Shown here: positions 20,149 through 28,920 of the stretch, piece by piece
Numbering within the stretch: position 1 is the first letter of the stretch
How the letters are laid out: the number at the start of each line of letters is the position of its first letter
NCBI GenBank assembly: GCA_965206315.1
Contig: OZ242210.1
Location: 1,054,001-1,118,000 of the forward strand
DNA from: Bin16 sp965206315
GTDB taxonomy: Bacteria; Chloroflexota; Dehalococcoidia; Lucifugimonadales; Australimonadaceae
Direction: 5' to 3'
Length of the DNA: 64,000 nt
Translations under genes and position numbers: made by a program
Notes under the pieces: generated by a model
Told to the model about the DNA's origin: nothing
Database searches by the model: none
What the model saw: the letters and a program-made list of their open reading frames with translations, nothing else

Positions 20149-21459
20149 TCAGGACGCGATAGCCATGGGAAACGCCATCTGCTGTTCCCCCGCCTGCTCT
20201 GCGTCCTCACTTGTGAGCATCGAGATCCCCTCCAGGAATCCTTCATCCTGTCCCTCCACCGCAACGGTGAACCCGCACCCCTCGCCGACGCGCAGCACTG
20301 CCCACTCCATCTCACGCCGCAGCGCCCGATACTCGGGGGAACCGTCCGGCGCATAGAACCCCACTCTCCCCGTGAGCGCTGCCGCGATAACAGCGGAAGA
20401 CTCACGCTCACGCTGCCGCGACGTTTCAGGGAACCACCGCACATGGCCCTGTTGAAGGCTCTGCTGCAGCAGGTCCCTCACCTGGCCGTCATCACGAGAC
20501 GTGCGCACCCGCACGAGCACGCTCTCACACGGCCAGATCGTCTCCACGAAACGCTTCAGCCCTGCAACGAGCGTCGCTTCGTCTGCGGCCTCCGCCCACT
20601 TGTGGTCGAGCACCCGCAGTCCACCAGCCGTGCACGATGCCACGGAAACGACTGCTGTCGCCGGGGAATCGACCGTACTCGTTGCCCGTGTCACGACGAT
20701 GGATGCCGCGAGCCTGTCGGCTACGGTGAGTCTCCTCGGTCCACCAGCCCCGAACAGGACGCGCAGCCGCTCGCGCGGGAACGCCGAGGCGCCTGCGGAG
20801 ACAGGGCGAAGCGCGTACGCCGTCTCGAAGTCCGGGTGCATGTCGCCGAGCCGCTCGCGCTCGGCCTCGACGCGTGCCGCGTAGCCCGGCAGTTCCGCTT
20901 CCGCACGCTCCAGCGGCACACGGAAGTGCCTCCGATCGCCTCCAGCAGCGGCGGCCTCCTTGTTGGCGAGTTTCACGTGCTCGAACGGCGTTGCTCCGTT
21001 CCAGGGACGACCGTAGAGGACGACCGTCGCGCCGGACGCGCCCGCCATCTCCTGCAGGTGCGCTACTTCCGCAGGACGGAGGAGGTGGGCATCGACGACC
21101 TGGACCAGTTCGAAATGCCCACGCAGGTGTTCGAGGCCATCCGGCGCCGTGTACAGCACCTGTGCGCGCCCCAACCGTACGCATCCGCTCTCGTCAGACC
21201 ACAATCCCTTCAGCGAACCTGCTCGCAGGTGGCCGAGGAGCCGTTGCCTGACGTCCGGTTGTCCGCCCGGAACGACGCGGAGCAGCGCCCCGCCCGCGTT
21301 CAGATTCACGCTCATCACCAGCATCTCCAGTTGAGAGGCCAGTTCGTTCACGCCCGCACCGAGCGGCATCTCGACGGTGAACACTGAGCCCTGCTCCTGC
21401 AGCACGTCAGACGTGACCGCTGTTGCTATCTCGCGCTGATATGTCGTTGGCGTCTTCAT
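20149..21459 (-). CDS. terminase-like protein with degenerate ATPase and nuclease motifs
   Basis: A 436-aa product. ATG 21459 has AGGAG upstream. The layout is that of a phage large terminase subunit: Y-Q-R-E at residues 8-11, then the Walker A position, which here reads EMPLGAGVNELASQLE rather than the usual RQxGKNE, so the Lys is gone. The Walker B position reads VQVVDAHLL, with Asp-Ala in place of Asp-Glu. VVLYGRPW and the HFRVPLERA-to-DFETAYALRP stretch are well kept. The C-terminal RNase-H-like part starts IVVTRATST, where a catalytic Asp is expected. The frame is intact, so it is probably a kept, non-catalytic protein. First gene of an operon with a LexA-type promoter. Confidence 0.7.
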   Translation of the reverse strand: MKTPTTYQREIATAVTSDVLQEQGSVFTVEMPLGAGVNELASQLEMLVMSVNLNAGGALLRVVPGGQPDVRQRLLGHLRAGSLKGLWSDESGCVRLGRAQVLYTAPDGLEHLRGHFELVQVVDAHLLRPAEVAHLQEMAGASGATVVLYGRPWNGATPFEHVKLANKEAAAAGGDRRHFRVPLERAEAELPGYAARVEAERERLGDMHPDFETAYALRPVSAGASAFPRERLRVLFGAGGPRRLTVADRLAASIVVTRATSTVDSPATAVVSVASCTAGGLRVLDHKWAEAADEATLVAGLKRFVETIWPCESVLVRVRTSRDDGQVRDLLQQSLQQGHVRWFPETSRQRERESSAVIAAALTGRVGFYAPDGSPEYRALRREMEWAVLRVGEGCGFTVAVEGQDEGFLEGISMLTSEDAEQAGEQQMAFPMAIAS

Positions 21460-21499
21460 CTCACTACTCCTGGCAGAACGTATGTGCTACGCTGCAGGC

Positions 21500-21549
21500 A
21501 TATTAGAACGCTTGTTCTATGCTGTCAACACCGTTTAGAACGCATGTTT
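21500..21549 (-). promoter_or_regulatory. LexA-type (SOS) promoter of the terminase-like operon
   Basis: On the minus strand, TTGACA (21528-21523), a 17-base spacer and TAATAT (21505-21500) form a near-ideal promoter. The spacer holds AGAACGCTTGTTCT (21518-21505), an exact GAAC-N4-GTTC box, the LexA site of Gram-positives and many Chloroflexota. A second site with one mismatch (GAAC-N4-GTTT, 21538-21549) lies just upstream. LexA bound here would block the polymerase, so the operon should switch on after DNA damage. The leader is about 34 bases. Confidence 0.8.
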
Positions 21550-21635
21550 CGCATTCCTTGAACGCCTCCCGTGCGGTTGCCGTCCGGTTACACAAGGCGT
21601 AGGTTGTCCGACGCACATCGCACGGGAACAGGTGA

Positions 21636-22452
21636 ATGACGCTCGAGGGCAAGGTCGTGGTGATCACCGGAGCGGCGAGAGGCATGGGCCGCGCCTACGC
21701 GCACGGCTTCCTGGACGAAGGTTGCCGCGTCGTCTGCGGCGACCTCTCGTGGAGCGGGGACGGCGCGGAGGAGACGCAGGCCGTCGTGGAGGCGGCAGGA
21801 GGATTGGCGCTCGAACTCGACATCACGCGCGACGACCATATCGAGGCGGCGTTCGCGGCAACGATGGAGCGCTTCGGGACGGTGGACGTGCTGTTGAACA
21901 ACGCGGGGATGCGGCAGCGGCACCTCATCCCGCCACACGGCATCGGCAAGGTGCTCGATGTGCCGCCGGAGGACTGGCGCCGCATGTTCGACGTCAATGT
22001 CTTCGGCACGCTCGCGATGATCCGCACGTTCGTTCAGCCCATGCTGGAGAAGCGTGCGGGAAGCATCATCAACGTCTCCACCACCGGGACGGACCCGCGC
22101 TGGTACCGGCCGCACAGCCGGGAGCAGCCGTACATGGCCTCCAAGTCCGCGCTCACGAACCTCTCGCTCTACCTCGCGAACGAGATCGCGGAGTACAACG
22201 TCGCGGTCAACGTGCTGTTCCCCCCCACACGCCGCCACGACCGGCACCCGGGAGCAGGACATCATCCGCAAAGAGCACGGCATCATGGCGGCGGGTGCGA
22301 TCCCGCTGAAGCCGGAGACGGTGGTGCCGCTCGCCAAGTTCTTCGCCGCACAGACGGCATCGACAGGCGTCACCGGGAAGGTCATCTACGCTGCGGACTG
22401 GAACCTCGAGCACGGCCTCGGCGGGCCGAACGAGTGGCTGTCCGAAGGCTGA
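21636..22452 (+). CDS. short-chain dehydrogenase/reductase, frameshifted
   Basis: An SDR-family NAD(P)-dependent oxidoreductase of about 272 residues in two frames. The first 196 residues hold the cofactor motif TGAARGMGRAYAHG, NNAG, the catalytic Ser region (INVSTTGT) and the YxxxK pair (PYMASKSAL). At a run of seven C's (22220-22226) the frame changes; the rest (from HAATTGTREQDI to NEWLSEG) lies in the +2 frame and ends at 22452. One extra C explains it. This is either a sequencing error or a young pseudogene. The ASST-like gene follows 10 bases later. Substrate unknown. Confidence 0.8.
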
Positions 22453-22462
22453 GGAGCGAATC

Positions 22463-23539
22463 ATGGGCTGGACGATCCATCACCCGAACGGACTGCTGTA
22501 CCACGACCCCGCCAAAGTCTTTCCGGGCTACACCATCATCTCCATGTCGAGCGGCAAGGACGCCTTCCTCATCGACATGGAGGGCCGGGTCTGCCATCGC
22601 TGGCATCGCGATGAAGGCATCTCCTACGGCTTCCTGCTGGATAACGGCAACCTGCTCTGCAGGACACACTCCAGCGGCGGGTTCCTGCCGCCGCCCGGCA
22701 CGAACACCGCCGTCCTCGAGCTGGACTGGGACAGCAACATCGTATGGAGCTACTGGGACCCGCTCGTCCATCACGATTTCGAGCGACTGCCGGACGGGCA
22801 CACCCTCATGGTGCTCTACGACCTCATGCCGCAGGAGGTAGCGCGCCGCGTGCGCGGCGGACGAGGGAGCGTTGAGGAGCCGATGTACGGCGACCTGGTG
22901 CGCGAGGTGGACGCCGCCGGAGCAACCGTGCGGGAGTGGAGTATGTGGGAGGCGCTCGACCCCGAGCAGGACGCTATCTGTCCGCTGGAGGAGCGCCACC
23001 AGTGGCTGCACCAGAATGCGCTCAACCTGACCCCTGACGGCGACCTGCTCGTCAGCTTCCGCCAGATCGACACGGTGGGCATCGTCAACCGGGAGACCGG
23101 GCAGTACACATGGAAGTGGGGGCCGGGCGAGATTTCGCACCAGCACCACCCGACGTTCCTGCCCAACGGGCGCGTGTTGCTGTTCGACAACGGGCCGCAT
23201 CGTGGCGGAGCGACGCACTCGCGCGTTCTGGAGGTGGAGCCGGAGAGCGGACGCATCGCGTGGCAGTACACGGGCTCGCCGCTCATCTCGTTCTACAGCT
23301 ACCACATCAGCGGCGCGGAGCGGCAGCCGAACGGCAACACGCTCATCTGCGAAGGCGCACCGGGGCGGCTGTTCGAAGTGACGCCGGACGGCGAGGTCGT
23401 GTGGGAGTACGTGAACCCGCACGTCATACCGGAAGGGGCGCCGACCGGCTCAGGCGGGCCGAACTCCGTCTTCCGCGGGCACCGCTACGCACCGGACCAT
23501 CCGGCTCTCGCCGGTCGAGACCTGACGCCGCTCGACTAG
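22463..23539 (+). CDS. arylsulfotransferase (ASST)-family protein
   Basis: A 358-aa product. ATG 22463 has GGAG 7 bases upstream. Repeated blades of the kind G-xxxx-D-xxG-V-V-W (for example VLELDWDSNIVWSYWD, GIVNRETGQYTWKWG, LFEVTPDGEVVWEY) mark the six-bladed propeller of the ASST/Arylsulfotransf_2 group. His residues at LVHHDFERLPDG, QWLHQNALNL, HQHHPTFLPNGR and FYSYHISGAERQPNG are typical of the active-site ring. No signal peptide is visible, whereas many relatives are exported. It ends overlapping the convergent DUF1501 gene by 4 bases. The name may not give the true reaction; relatives are often of unknown substrate. Confidence 0.8.
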   Translation: MGWTIHHPNGLLYHDPAKVFPGYTIISMSSGKDAFLIDMEGRVCHRWHRDEGISYGFLLDNGNLLCRTHSSGGFLPPPGTNTAVLELDWDSNIVWSYWDPLVHHDFERLPDGHTLMVLYDLMPQEVARRVRGGRGSVEEPMYGDLVREVDAAGATVREWSMWEALDPEQDAICPLEERHQWLHQNALNLTPDGDLLVSFRQIDTVGIVNRETGQYTWKWGPGEISHQHHPTFLPNGRVLLFDNGPHRGGATHSRVLEVEPESGRIAWQYTGSPLISFYSYHISGAERQPNGNTLICEGAPGRLFEVTPDGEVVWEYVNPHVIPEGAPTGSGGPNSVFRGHRYAPDHPALAGRDLTPLD

Positions 23540-24798
23540 TACGCCGCCACGCCCGGCACGAAGAGCGGCAGGTGTTCGAAGCGGCCGCCGAGCACGTTGT
23601 CCGACGGCGCGCCCAGCCAGCCCTCCAGCACCGAGGCATACACCTGCCGGAAGTCGGTCGTGAACCGGAGGTTGTTCTTGTCGAGCGAGGCGAGGCCGGG
23701 GCGCTCGCCGTAGAGGCCGCCCGCCACGGGTGTTCCCGCAACGAACATCGGCCCGGCGGAGCCGTGATCCGTGCCGTCGCTCGCGTTGCCGGTCACCCGC
23801 CGCCCGAACTCCGACCACGTCATCATCACCACGTCGTTCGCGTGTCCGTGCGCCTGGAGATCGCGGTAGAAGGCAAGCATGGCGTCCGCCGTCTCGGCCA
23901 GCAGGTCCGCGTGCATCGCACCCTGCGCCGCGTGCGTATCGAAGCCACCGATCCGCACGTGCCCCACCCGCAGGCCAAGGTCGGCGTCTATCGCTTCGGC
24001 GACGAGCCGGAGCCCCTGCGCGAGCCCCGATTCACCGTACCGGACGGCAGGCTGATACCGCGCGTGCGCACGCTGCACGGCAGCCGAGCTGCGCAGGGCC
24101 GCGTGCACGGTGTTGTCGAGCAGCGCTCCGAAGCGCGTCGCTCCCGGCGCTGAGGCGTACAGTCGAAGCAGCGCCGCGGTCCGCGCCTGCCGGTTCCAAG
24201 CGTTCCGGGGATCGTCCTGCAGCCTGTAGTCGTCCACACTCTCTACGAGCGGGACCGCGACTTCAGGTGTGACCATCGCCCTTGGCATCCGGGAGTCCGC
24301 GACGAGCGCGAGGAAGGCGTCCTCCTGCTCTGCGCCGATGCCCTCCAGGTACCGCCCGAGCCAGCCCTCGTAGTCCTTCCTGCCCGTCTGCGCCGTCTGC
24401 CAGATGTCCATCGACTCGAAGTGCGAGAAGCTCTGGTCCGGGTAGCCGACGCCCTCCACCGCGGCGAGCACGCCCTCGTCCCATAGCTCCTTGAACGCGG
24501 TGAGGCTCGGGTGGAAGCCGACCTCCCTGTCGACGGCGAGCACGTCGCTCTGCGGTATGGCGAGGCTCCCCCGCAGTTCGTAGTACCTGCTGTCGTTCGC
24601 AGGAACGATGGTGTTGAGGCCGTCGTTCCCTCCGGCCATCTGCACGATAACGAGCGTGCGGTTGCCCATCGGGGCAGCGTCGGACCGCTGCTCGTGGACG
24701 GCGGCGGCGACGGCCCGGCTGAAGACGGCAGGCATGGCTGCCGCCGCGGGAACGGCCACCATACTGGTCTTCAGGAACTGACGCCGGGTGATCAGCAT
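23536..24798 (-). CDS. DUF1501-family Tat-exported protein
   Basis: A 420-aa product starting with a twin-arginine signal (TRRQFLKTS, then AVPAAAAMPAVF). The family marks are VIVQMAGGNDGLNTIVP near residue 50, HFESMDIWQTAQ, and a C-terminal metal-site region (GGFDTHAAQG, WSEFGRRVTGNASDGTDHGSAGPMFVAG) like alkaline-phosphatase-fold sulfatases. It follows DUF1800 by only 10 bases; these two families are nearly always paired and probably form an exported complex, whose substrate is unknown. The Rieske oxygenase gene is further upstream in the same direction. Confidence 0.93.
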   Translation of the reverse strand: MLITRRQFLKTSMVAVPAAAAMPAVFSRAVAAAVHEQRSDAAPMGNRTLVIVQMAGGNDGLNTIVPANDSRYYELRGSLAIPQSDVLAVDREVGFHPSLTAFKELWDEGVLAAVEGVGYPDQSFSHFESMDIWQTAQTGRKDYEGWLGRYLEGIGAEQEDAFLALVADSRMPRAMVTPEVAVPLVESVDDYRLQDDPRNAWNRQARTAALLRLYASAPGATRFGALLDNTVHAALRSSAAVQRAHARYQPAVRYGESGLAQGLRLVAEAIDADLGLRVGHVRIGGFDTHAAQGAMHADLLAETADAMLAFYRDLQAHGHANDVVMMTWSEFGRRVTGNASDGTDHGSAGPMFVAGTPVAGGLYGERPGLASLDKNNLRFTTDFRQVYASVLEGWLGAPSDNVLGGRFEHLPLFVPGVAAY

Positions 24799-24808
24799 CG
24801 CATCCGCC

Positions 24809-26362
24809 TCACACCACCTGGAAGTCCGGCGACGCCAGCACGAGATAGACGACGTTCCTGATCTTCTGGTCGAGGCTCACCGCCGTGCCGTCCATGCCGT
24901 CGAGGAACGCGGTCAGCACCTCGCGGTCGGTATCGCTGAGACGCCCGCCCAGGAGCAGGTCTGCGAAGAAGTCGACGATCTCGCCGGACGTGCTCAACTC
25001 CTGCCCGCTGACGAGGTCCTGCGGAGCGAACCACAGCCTCGTGGCGCGCGCTTCCGCGAGCGCGGCGGCCATGTTGATGCGCTGCAGCAGCGCCGAGCTG
25101 TTGATCCAGGTGGCGCCTCCCGGCCACCCGGCGACGTTCGGCGGCATGAAGAGCGCCTGCCCCATCTGCTCGATGGGTTCGTCGAGCGGCCTGAAGTCGG
25201 TCCCGATACCGAGCGCGCGCACGGCGCCCACCGCGAGTTCGACTGGTGATTTGACGAGCGCGGCCCTGGCGCGGCTGCTGTAGAACTCGTCGGACTCGAG
25301 CATCGCCCGCACGACGGGGCGTATCCTCGTGCCGTTCGTCCTGAAGACGTCCGCGAGACGCTCGATCACCTCGGGCTCGGGGTCCGGGTAGGCGAAGAAC
25401 GTCCAGAGCCGGGTGCAGATGTACTCGGCGGCCGCGGGCTGCTCCATGATGATGTCGACGATGTCGTCGCCGTCGAAGTTGCCGGTGCGGCCGAGGAACG
25501 TCTTGAGCCCGTCGTCGTGCTGCCTCGCGTTGAGGTAGAAGCCCGTCCTGCGCCTGAACTGCCAGCCGGTGAATGCCCGAGCGGACTCCCGGACGTCTTC
25601 CTCGGTGTAGTGGCCGATGCCCAGCGAGAAGAGCTCCATCAGTTCGCGGGAGTAGTTCTCGTTCGGGGCGGCCTTCTTGTTGGAGCGGCTGTCCAGGTAG
25701 ACCATCATCGCCGGGTCGCGGGAGATAGCCTTCAGCAGCTGGTCGTACCGCCCCATCCCCTGCTCACGGAAGAGGTTGTTCTGGTCGAGCATGTACGGCC
25801 CTCTGCCCACGATCTTGAACGAACTGGTCAGGATGCCGTGCCAGAAGAGCGTCATCTTCTCCTGCAGCGGACGTGTGGTGTAGGCCATGCGCTGGAGCCA
25901 CCACCGCTGGAGCTGGTTGAGGCTCTGCTCCAAGTCCAGCTCCTGAGCGGCGAGCCGCTCCTCGAGCGCGCTGTCGTCGACAGCCTCGAAATCGACGAGG
26001 TGGTCGATCGTGGCCTGCAGGCCCATCCCGCGGAAGCGCGCCAGCTCGCCGGGCGACGCGCCGAACCCGGCGCGCCAGAGCAGGTGACTGACGCGCGACG
26101 ACTCGTCCAGCGGAGCGTCCGTCTCAGGGAAGAGGCCGGGCAGCTGTGAGAACGGCTCACTCTCCGGGCCGTCGAAGTAGGTGGGGTCGGGGAATCGAAC
26201 GTCGCGGGCTGGCGGGGCCTTGGGCTGCGAGGCGGCGATGAAGACCGGCGCGGTGGCGGCGGTCAGGCCGAGCAGCGCGGCTCGGGCCATGAACTGCCGC
26301 CTGTCCATGCCGGCGGCAAGGACGGGGTCGCTCCGCTCTCCGGTCAGCGGTCCATCGCTCAT
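24809..26362 (-). CDS. DUF1800-family Tat-exported protein
   Basis: A 517-aa product. ATG 26362 has GGAGAGG 8 bases upstream; a longer in-frame version has none. A Tat-type signal lies at residues 20-43 (MDRRQFMARAALLGLTAATA). Family marks: HLLWRAGFGASPGELARF, EKMTLFWHGILTSS, YLDSRSNKKAAPNENYSRELMELFSLGIGHYTEEDVRE, and the late MPPNVAGWPGGATWINSS. It is the usual partner of DUF1501 and lies immediately upstream of it in a shared operon. Confidence 0.93.
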   Translation of the reverse strand: MSDGPLTGERSDPVLAAGMDRRQFMARAALLGLTAATAPVFIAASQPKAPPARDVRFPDPTYFDGPESEPFSQLPGLFPETDAPLDESSRVSHLLWRAGFGASPGELARFRGMGLQATIDHLVDFEAVDDSALEERLAAQELDLEQSLNQLQRWWLQRMAYTTRPLQEKMTLFWHGILTSSFKIVGRGPYMLDQNNLFREQGMGRYDQLLKAISRDPAMMVYLDSRSNKKAAPNENYSRELMELFSLGIGHYTEEDVRESARAFTGWQFRRRTGFYLNARQHDDGLKTFLGRTGNFDGDDIVDIIMEQPAAAEYICTRLWTFFAYPDPEPEVIERLADVFRTNGTRIRPVVRAMLESDEFYSSRARAALVKSPVELAVGAVRALGIGTDFRPLDEPIEQMGQALFMPPNVAGWPGGATWINSSALLQRINMAAALAEARATRLWFAPQDLVSGQELSTSGEIVDFFADLLLGGRLSDTDREVLTAFLDGMDGTAVSLDQKIRNVVYLVLASPDFQVV

Positions 26363-26403
26363 ACGGGACCTCTCCCCTCTGCCTCCATTGCAGGCAGCGA
26401 GGG

Positions 26404-27681
26404 TCAGGCCATGGCAGCCATGAGCCTGGAGACGCGCGGGTTCTGCTTGAACGGCTTGTCCGATTCGAGGAGCGCCGACCACGACCGCACGCCGAAGTGC
26501 TCGCCGGTGGACGCGGCAAGCGGCTCGACGCCGTCGGCGAGCGCCTTGGCATCGCGGAGCAGGCGGCGGCGCATCGTGATGATGGGGATGTCGCTCGTGC
26601 CGAGGTGCTCACGGGTGCGGTCGGCCAACGAGCCCATGCCCTCGACAACGGCGGTGTCCTGCTCGCGGACGCCGACGATGCCGCTGAGCAGGTCCGTGTG
26701 GCGCTGCAGGTAACGGTCCTGCATGAAGTGGTTCTCCTTCGTGGCGCGCAGGCGTCCCGTAGCCGGATCGATGGTGGCGATGTGGGGCATGGGACCGTGC
26801 TGCACGTTGTCGCGCTCGCGCTGCGTGAGCTCCTCGGTGGGCGACCAGATGATGCACCAGACCTGCGTCTGCACGTCGTTGATGGGCACCCACATGTGGC
26901 CGTGGGCGCGGCGGAGCTCCAGGTCGGTGGGGATCATGGTGACGTAGGGCATGAGCCACTGGTTGATGCGCCAGTAGTCGTGGGCGGGGTCGCTGGTGGT
27001 GCGCTGCGCGGCGAGCATCATGCCGTAGTCAGTGGTGTCCACGACCCAGCGGGGCGATGTGTCGTAGAGGAGCAGCTGGCTGTCCTGGCTGGAGATCGAC
27101 GAGTCGCGGAACAGCCCGCCGCGGTGGAGGAAGCCGACGTGGCTGGAGTCGATGTCGCCCTCCAGCGCCTGCACCCAGTTGCACTCCTGGTTGTACCTGA
27201 CGATGTTCCGCATCTCAGGGGTAACGCCAGCCCACTCGATGTGCGGCAGGCCGGGCATCACTTCCCGCGGGCCCATGTACGCCCAGAGGATGCCGGCCAT
27301 CTCGCGGACGGGGTAGGACTTCGCCGCGATCTTGTTCTTGAAGTTGGAGCGGGCGGGTTCGGACGGCATCTCCATGCACGCGCCGGTGCTGTCGAACTTC
27401 CAGCCGTGGTAGATGCAGCGGAGTCCGTCGCCCTCGTTCTTCCCATAGTAGAGCGGAGTGCCGCGGTGAGGGCAGAAGTTCTCGAACATGACGTAGCGCC
27501 CCTCGCCGTCAGTGAAGACGATGAGCTTCTCGCCGAGCAGTTCGACCTCGACCGGGTCAGAAGCGACGGGTTCGACCTTCGACGCCTCGATGAAGGGCAC
27601 CCAGAAGCGCCTGAGCAGGTCGCCCATCATGGTTCCGGAACCGACCTGCCCCAGAATCGTGTTGTCCTGCAGGCTCAGCAT
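26404..27681 (-). CDS. Rieske non-haem iron oxygenase, large subunit
   Basis: A 425-aa product like phthalate 4,5-dioxygenase. ATG 27681 has AGGAGA 9 bases upstream. The N-terminal Rieske 2Fe-2S domain has Cys70-Pro-His72 and Cys89-Ile-Tyr-His92 (CPHRG, CIYHGW). The catalytic half has NWVQALEGDIDSSHVGFLH, where the two His and an Asp hold the mononuclear iron. It would hydroxylate an aromatic or similar ring using electrons from a separate reductase, which is not in this window. It is 41 bases upstream of DUF1800 in the same direction and may share its transcript. Substrate unknown. Confidence 0.93.
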   Translation of the reverse strand: MLSLQDNTILGQVGSGTMMGDLLRRFWVPFIEASKVEPVASDPVEVELLGEKLIVFTDGEGRYVMFENFCPHRGTPLYYGKNEGDGLRCIYHGWKFDSTGACMEMPSEPARSNFKNKIAAKSYPVREMAGILWAYMGPREVMPGLPHIEWAGVTPEMRNIVRYNQECNWVQALEGDIDSSHVGFLHRGGLFRDSSISSQDSQLLLYDTSPRWVVDTTDYGMMLAAQRTTSDPAHDYWRINQWLMPYVTMIPTDLELRRAHGHMWVPINDVQTQVWCIIWSPTEELTQRERDNVQHGPMPHIATIDPATGRLRATKENHFMQDRYLQRHTDLLSGIVGVREQDTAVVEGMGSLADRTREHLGTSDIPIITMRRRLLRDAKALADGVEPLAASTGEHFGVRSWSALLESDKPFKQNPRVSRLMAAMA

Positions 27682-27759
27682 GGCTGCTGTCTCCTTCCGC
27701 CGACGGCGCCTGCCCGCGGCAGCATGCCTCCGGCAGGGGCACGATACGAACCGCACCGC

Positions 27760-28239
27760 TCACTCGTCAAGGCGAGCGTCTTCCTCGTCGTCTTCGTGTC
27801 CTTCCTCATCCTCTTCCTGATCCTCTTCCTCCCATTCGTCCTCGTATCCATCCTCATCTTCTTCCCGGTCTTCCTCGCGGCCTTCTTCCTGCACGCGGGT
27901 GAGGAGCCACTGGCGGGCAGGACACCCGCAGCGCTTGTCGATCCAAAGGTGCTGCTCGGCGTGGGCGTGGACGATGGCCTGGACGATGCGGGCCGGATCG
28001 GGCAGGCGCCAAGCGTCGGCGCACCCTTCGAGGTAACCGGCGTACGGACCCTCATCGAGGATGGGGACGCGGGCGGCGTAGGCGGCTTCCCTGAAGTAGT
28101 CCTCATAGTCCGGCAGCAACGCGCACCTCTCCATGGCGTCCTTCCACATCTCGACATAGGCTTCCGCGGCGGGCATGAGTTCGATCTGGGCCCTGAGGCA
28201 GGCATGTTGACGGGCGAGTGATCTGACGGTGGTCCTCAT
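27760..28239 (-). CDS. hypothetical protein with a long acidic tail
   Basis: A 159-aa product, coupled to the upstream HTH gene by an ATGA overlap. Residues 1-115 are mostly helical (AAEAYVEMWKDAMERCALL, ARIVQAIVHAHAEQHLWIDKR) with CGCPARQWLLTRV. The last 45 residues are nearly all Glu and Asp, in loose repeats such as EEDREEDEDGYEDEWEEEDQ. Such tails can mimic DNA or bind basic proteins. No family is recognised. The pairing with a small-terminase-like gene suggests a phage-derived unit. Confidence 0.7.
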   Translation of the reverse strand: MRTTVRSLARQHACLRAQIELMPAAEAYVEMWKDAMERCALLPDYEDYFREAAYAARVPILDEGPYAGYLEGCADAWRLPDPARIVQAIVHAHAEQHLWIDKRCGCPARQWLLTRVQEEGREEDREEDEDGYEDEWEEEDQEEDEEGHEDDEEDARLDE

Positions 28240-28637
28240 TCTTGGAACCTCAGCAGGGTGGTGGCTGTCTGGAGGGTCTCGAGTTCGTGGCGGATCTCGC
28301 GAAGGTCGCCGACCTTGAGGGCGGTGGCGAGGGCACAGCGAACGGCGGTTGCCCTGATGCGGGGGTTGGGGTCTTCCAGGAGTTCGGCGAGGGTGTTGAT
28401 GCTCTTGAGCACGAGTCCCTGGAGTTCGACACGAGCGAGGGACTCGGCGTCCTTGCGCATACGTTCGAGCTCGGCGCGGAAGAGGGGGTCGTGCATCCAC
28501 CTGTGGAGGGTATTGCGGTTGATGCGCGCGGCCTTTGCCCCGGCGGTGAGCGAGTCGGTGGCCGCGATGTAGGGCAACGCCAGGGTCTGCTTGGGTGTAA
28601 GGGCTACCTTTCTGCTTTCCGCCACTTTCTGCTGCAT
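28236..28637 (-). CDS. small-terminase-like helix-turn-helix protein
   Basis: A 133-aa product. ATG 28637 has GGAG 8 bases upstream; in-frame starts upstream lie in repeat-like DNA. The layout is that of small terminase or replication-type HTH proteins: VALTPKQTLALPYIAATDS, then LTAGAKAARINRNTLHRWM (HTH), LFRAELERMRKDAESLARVEL, and a long helix LKSINTLAELLEDPNPRIRA. It overlaps the acidic-tailed gene by 4 bases. It may belong to the same old phage-type family as the large-terminase-like gene at 20149-21459, 7 kb away. Confidence 0.7.
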   Translation of the reverse strand: MQQKVAESRKVALTPKQTLALPYIAATDSLTAGAKAARINRNTLHRWMHDPLFRAELERMRKDAESLARVELQGLVLKSINTLAELLEDPNPRIRATAVRCALATALKVGDLREIRHELETLQTATTLLRFQE

Positions 28638-28861
28638 CTGCGTACTCCACTCGTGAGATCGGCCTCTCCCTGCGACGATCGGGCTGCGCTCCGCACCGGC
28701 GACCCGTACGAAAGGGTGCTGCAATGCGTACAAAAAGCAGCAATATGCGACAGGGCCTTCCGTGGGAGCGCAGGAGGGAGGTTCGGGCCGTCGGGAACAG
28801 GGTAAGCAGTGGGGCATCAACCGCGCAACGGGCTGGTGTCACATCTCTGATATGAGGGGCG

Positions 28862-28920
28862 GGGCGGGAATGACAGGTCAAGGGGCGAGGTTCCTGCCTT
28901 CGCAGGAACGACGGACGGAA
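28862..28920. repeat. palindromic intergenic repeat (GTTCCTGC type)
   Basis: A stem GTTCCTGC/GCAGGAAC (28890-28909) with a CTTC loop, next to a GGGAATGAC half-unit. It belongs to the repeat family seen at 29.5, 30.3, 31.4, 54.25 and 55.5 kb. The gap 28638-28861 shows no gene. Confidence 0.65.
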
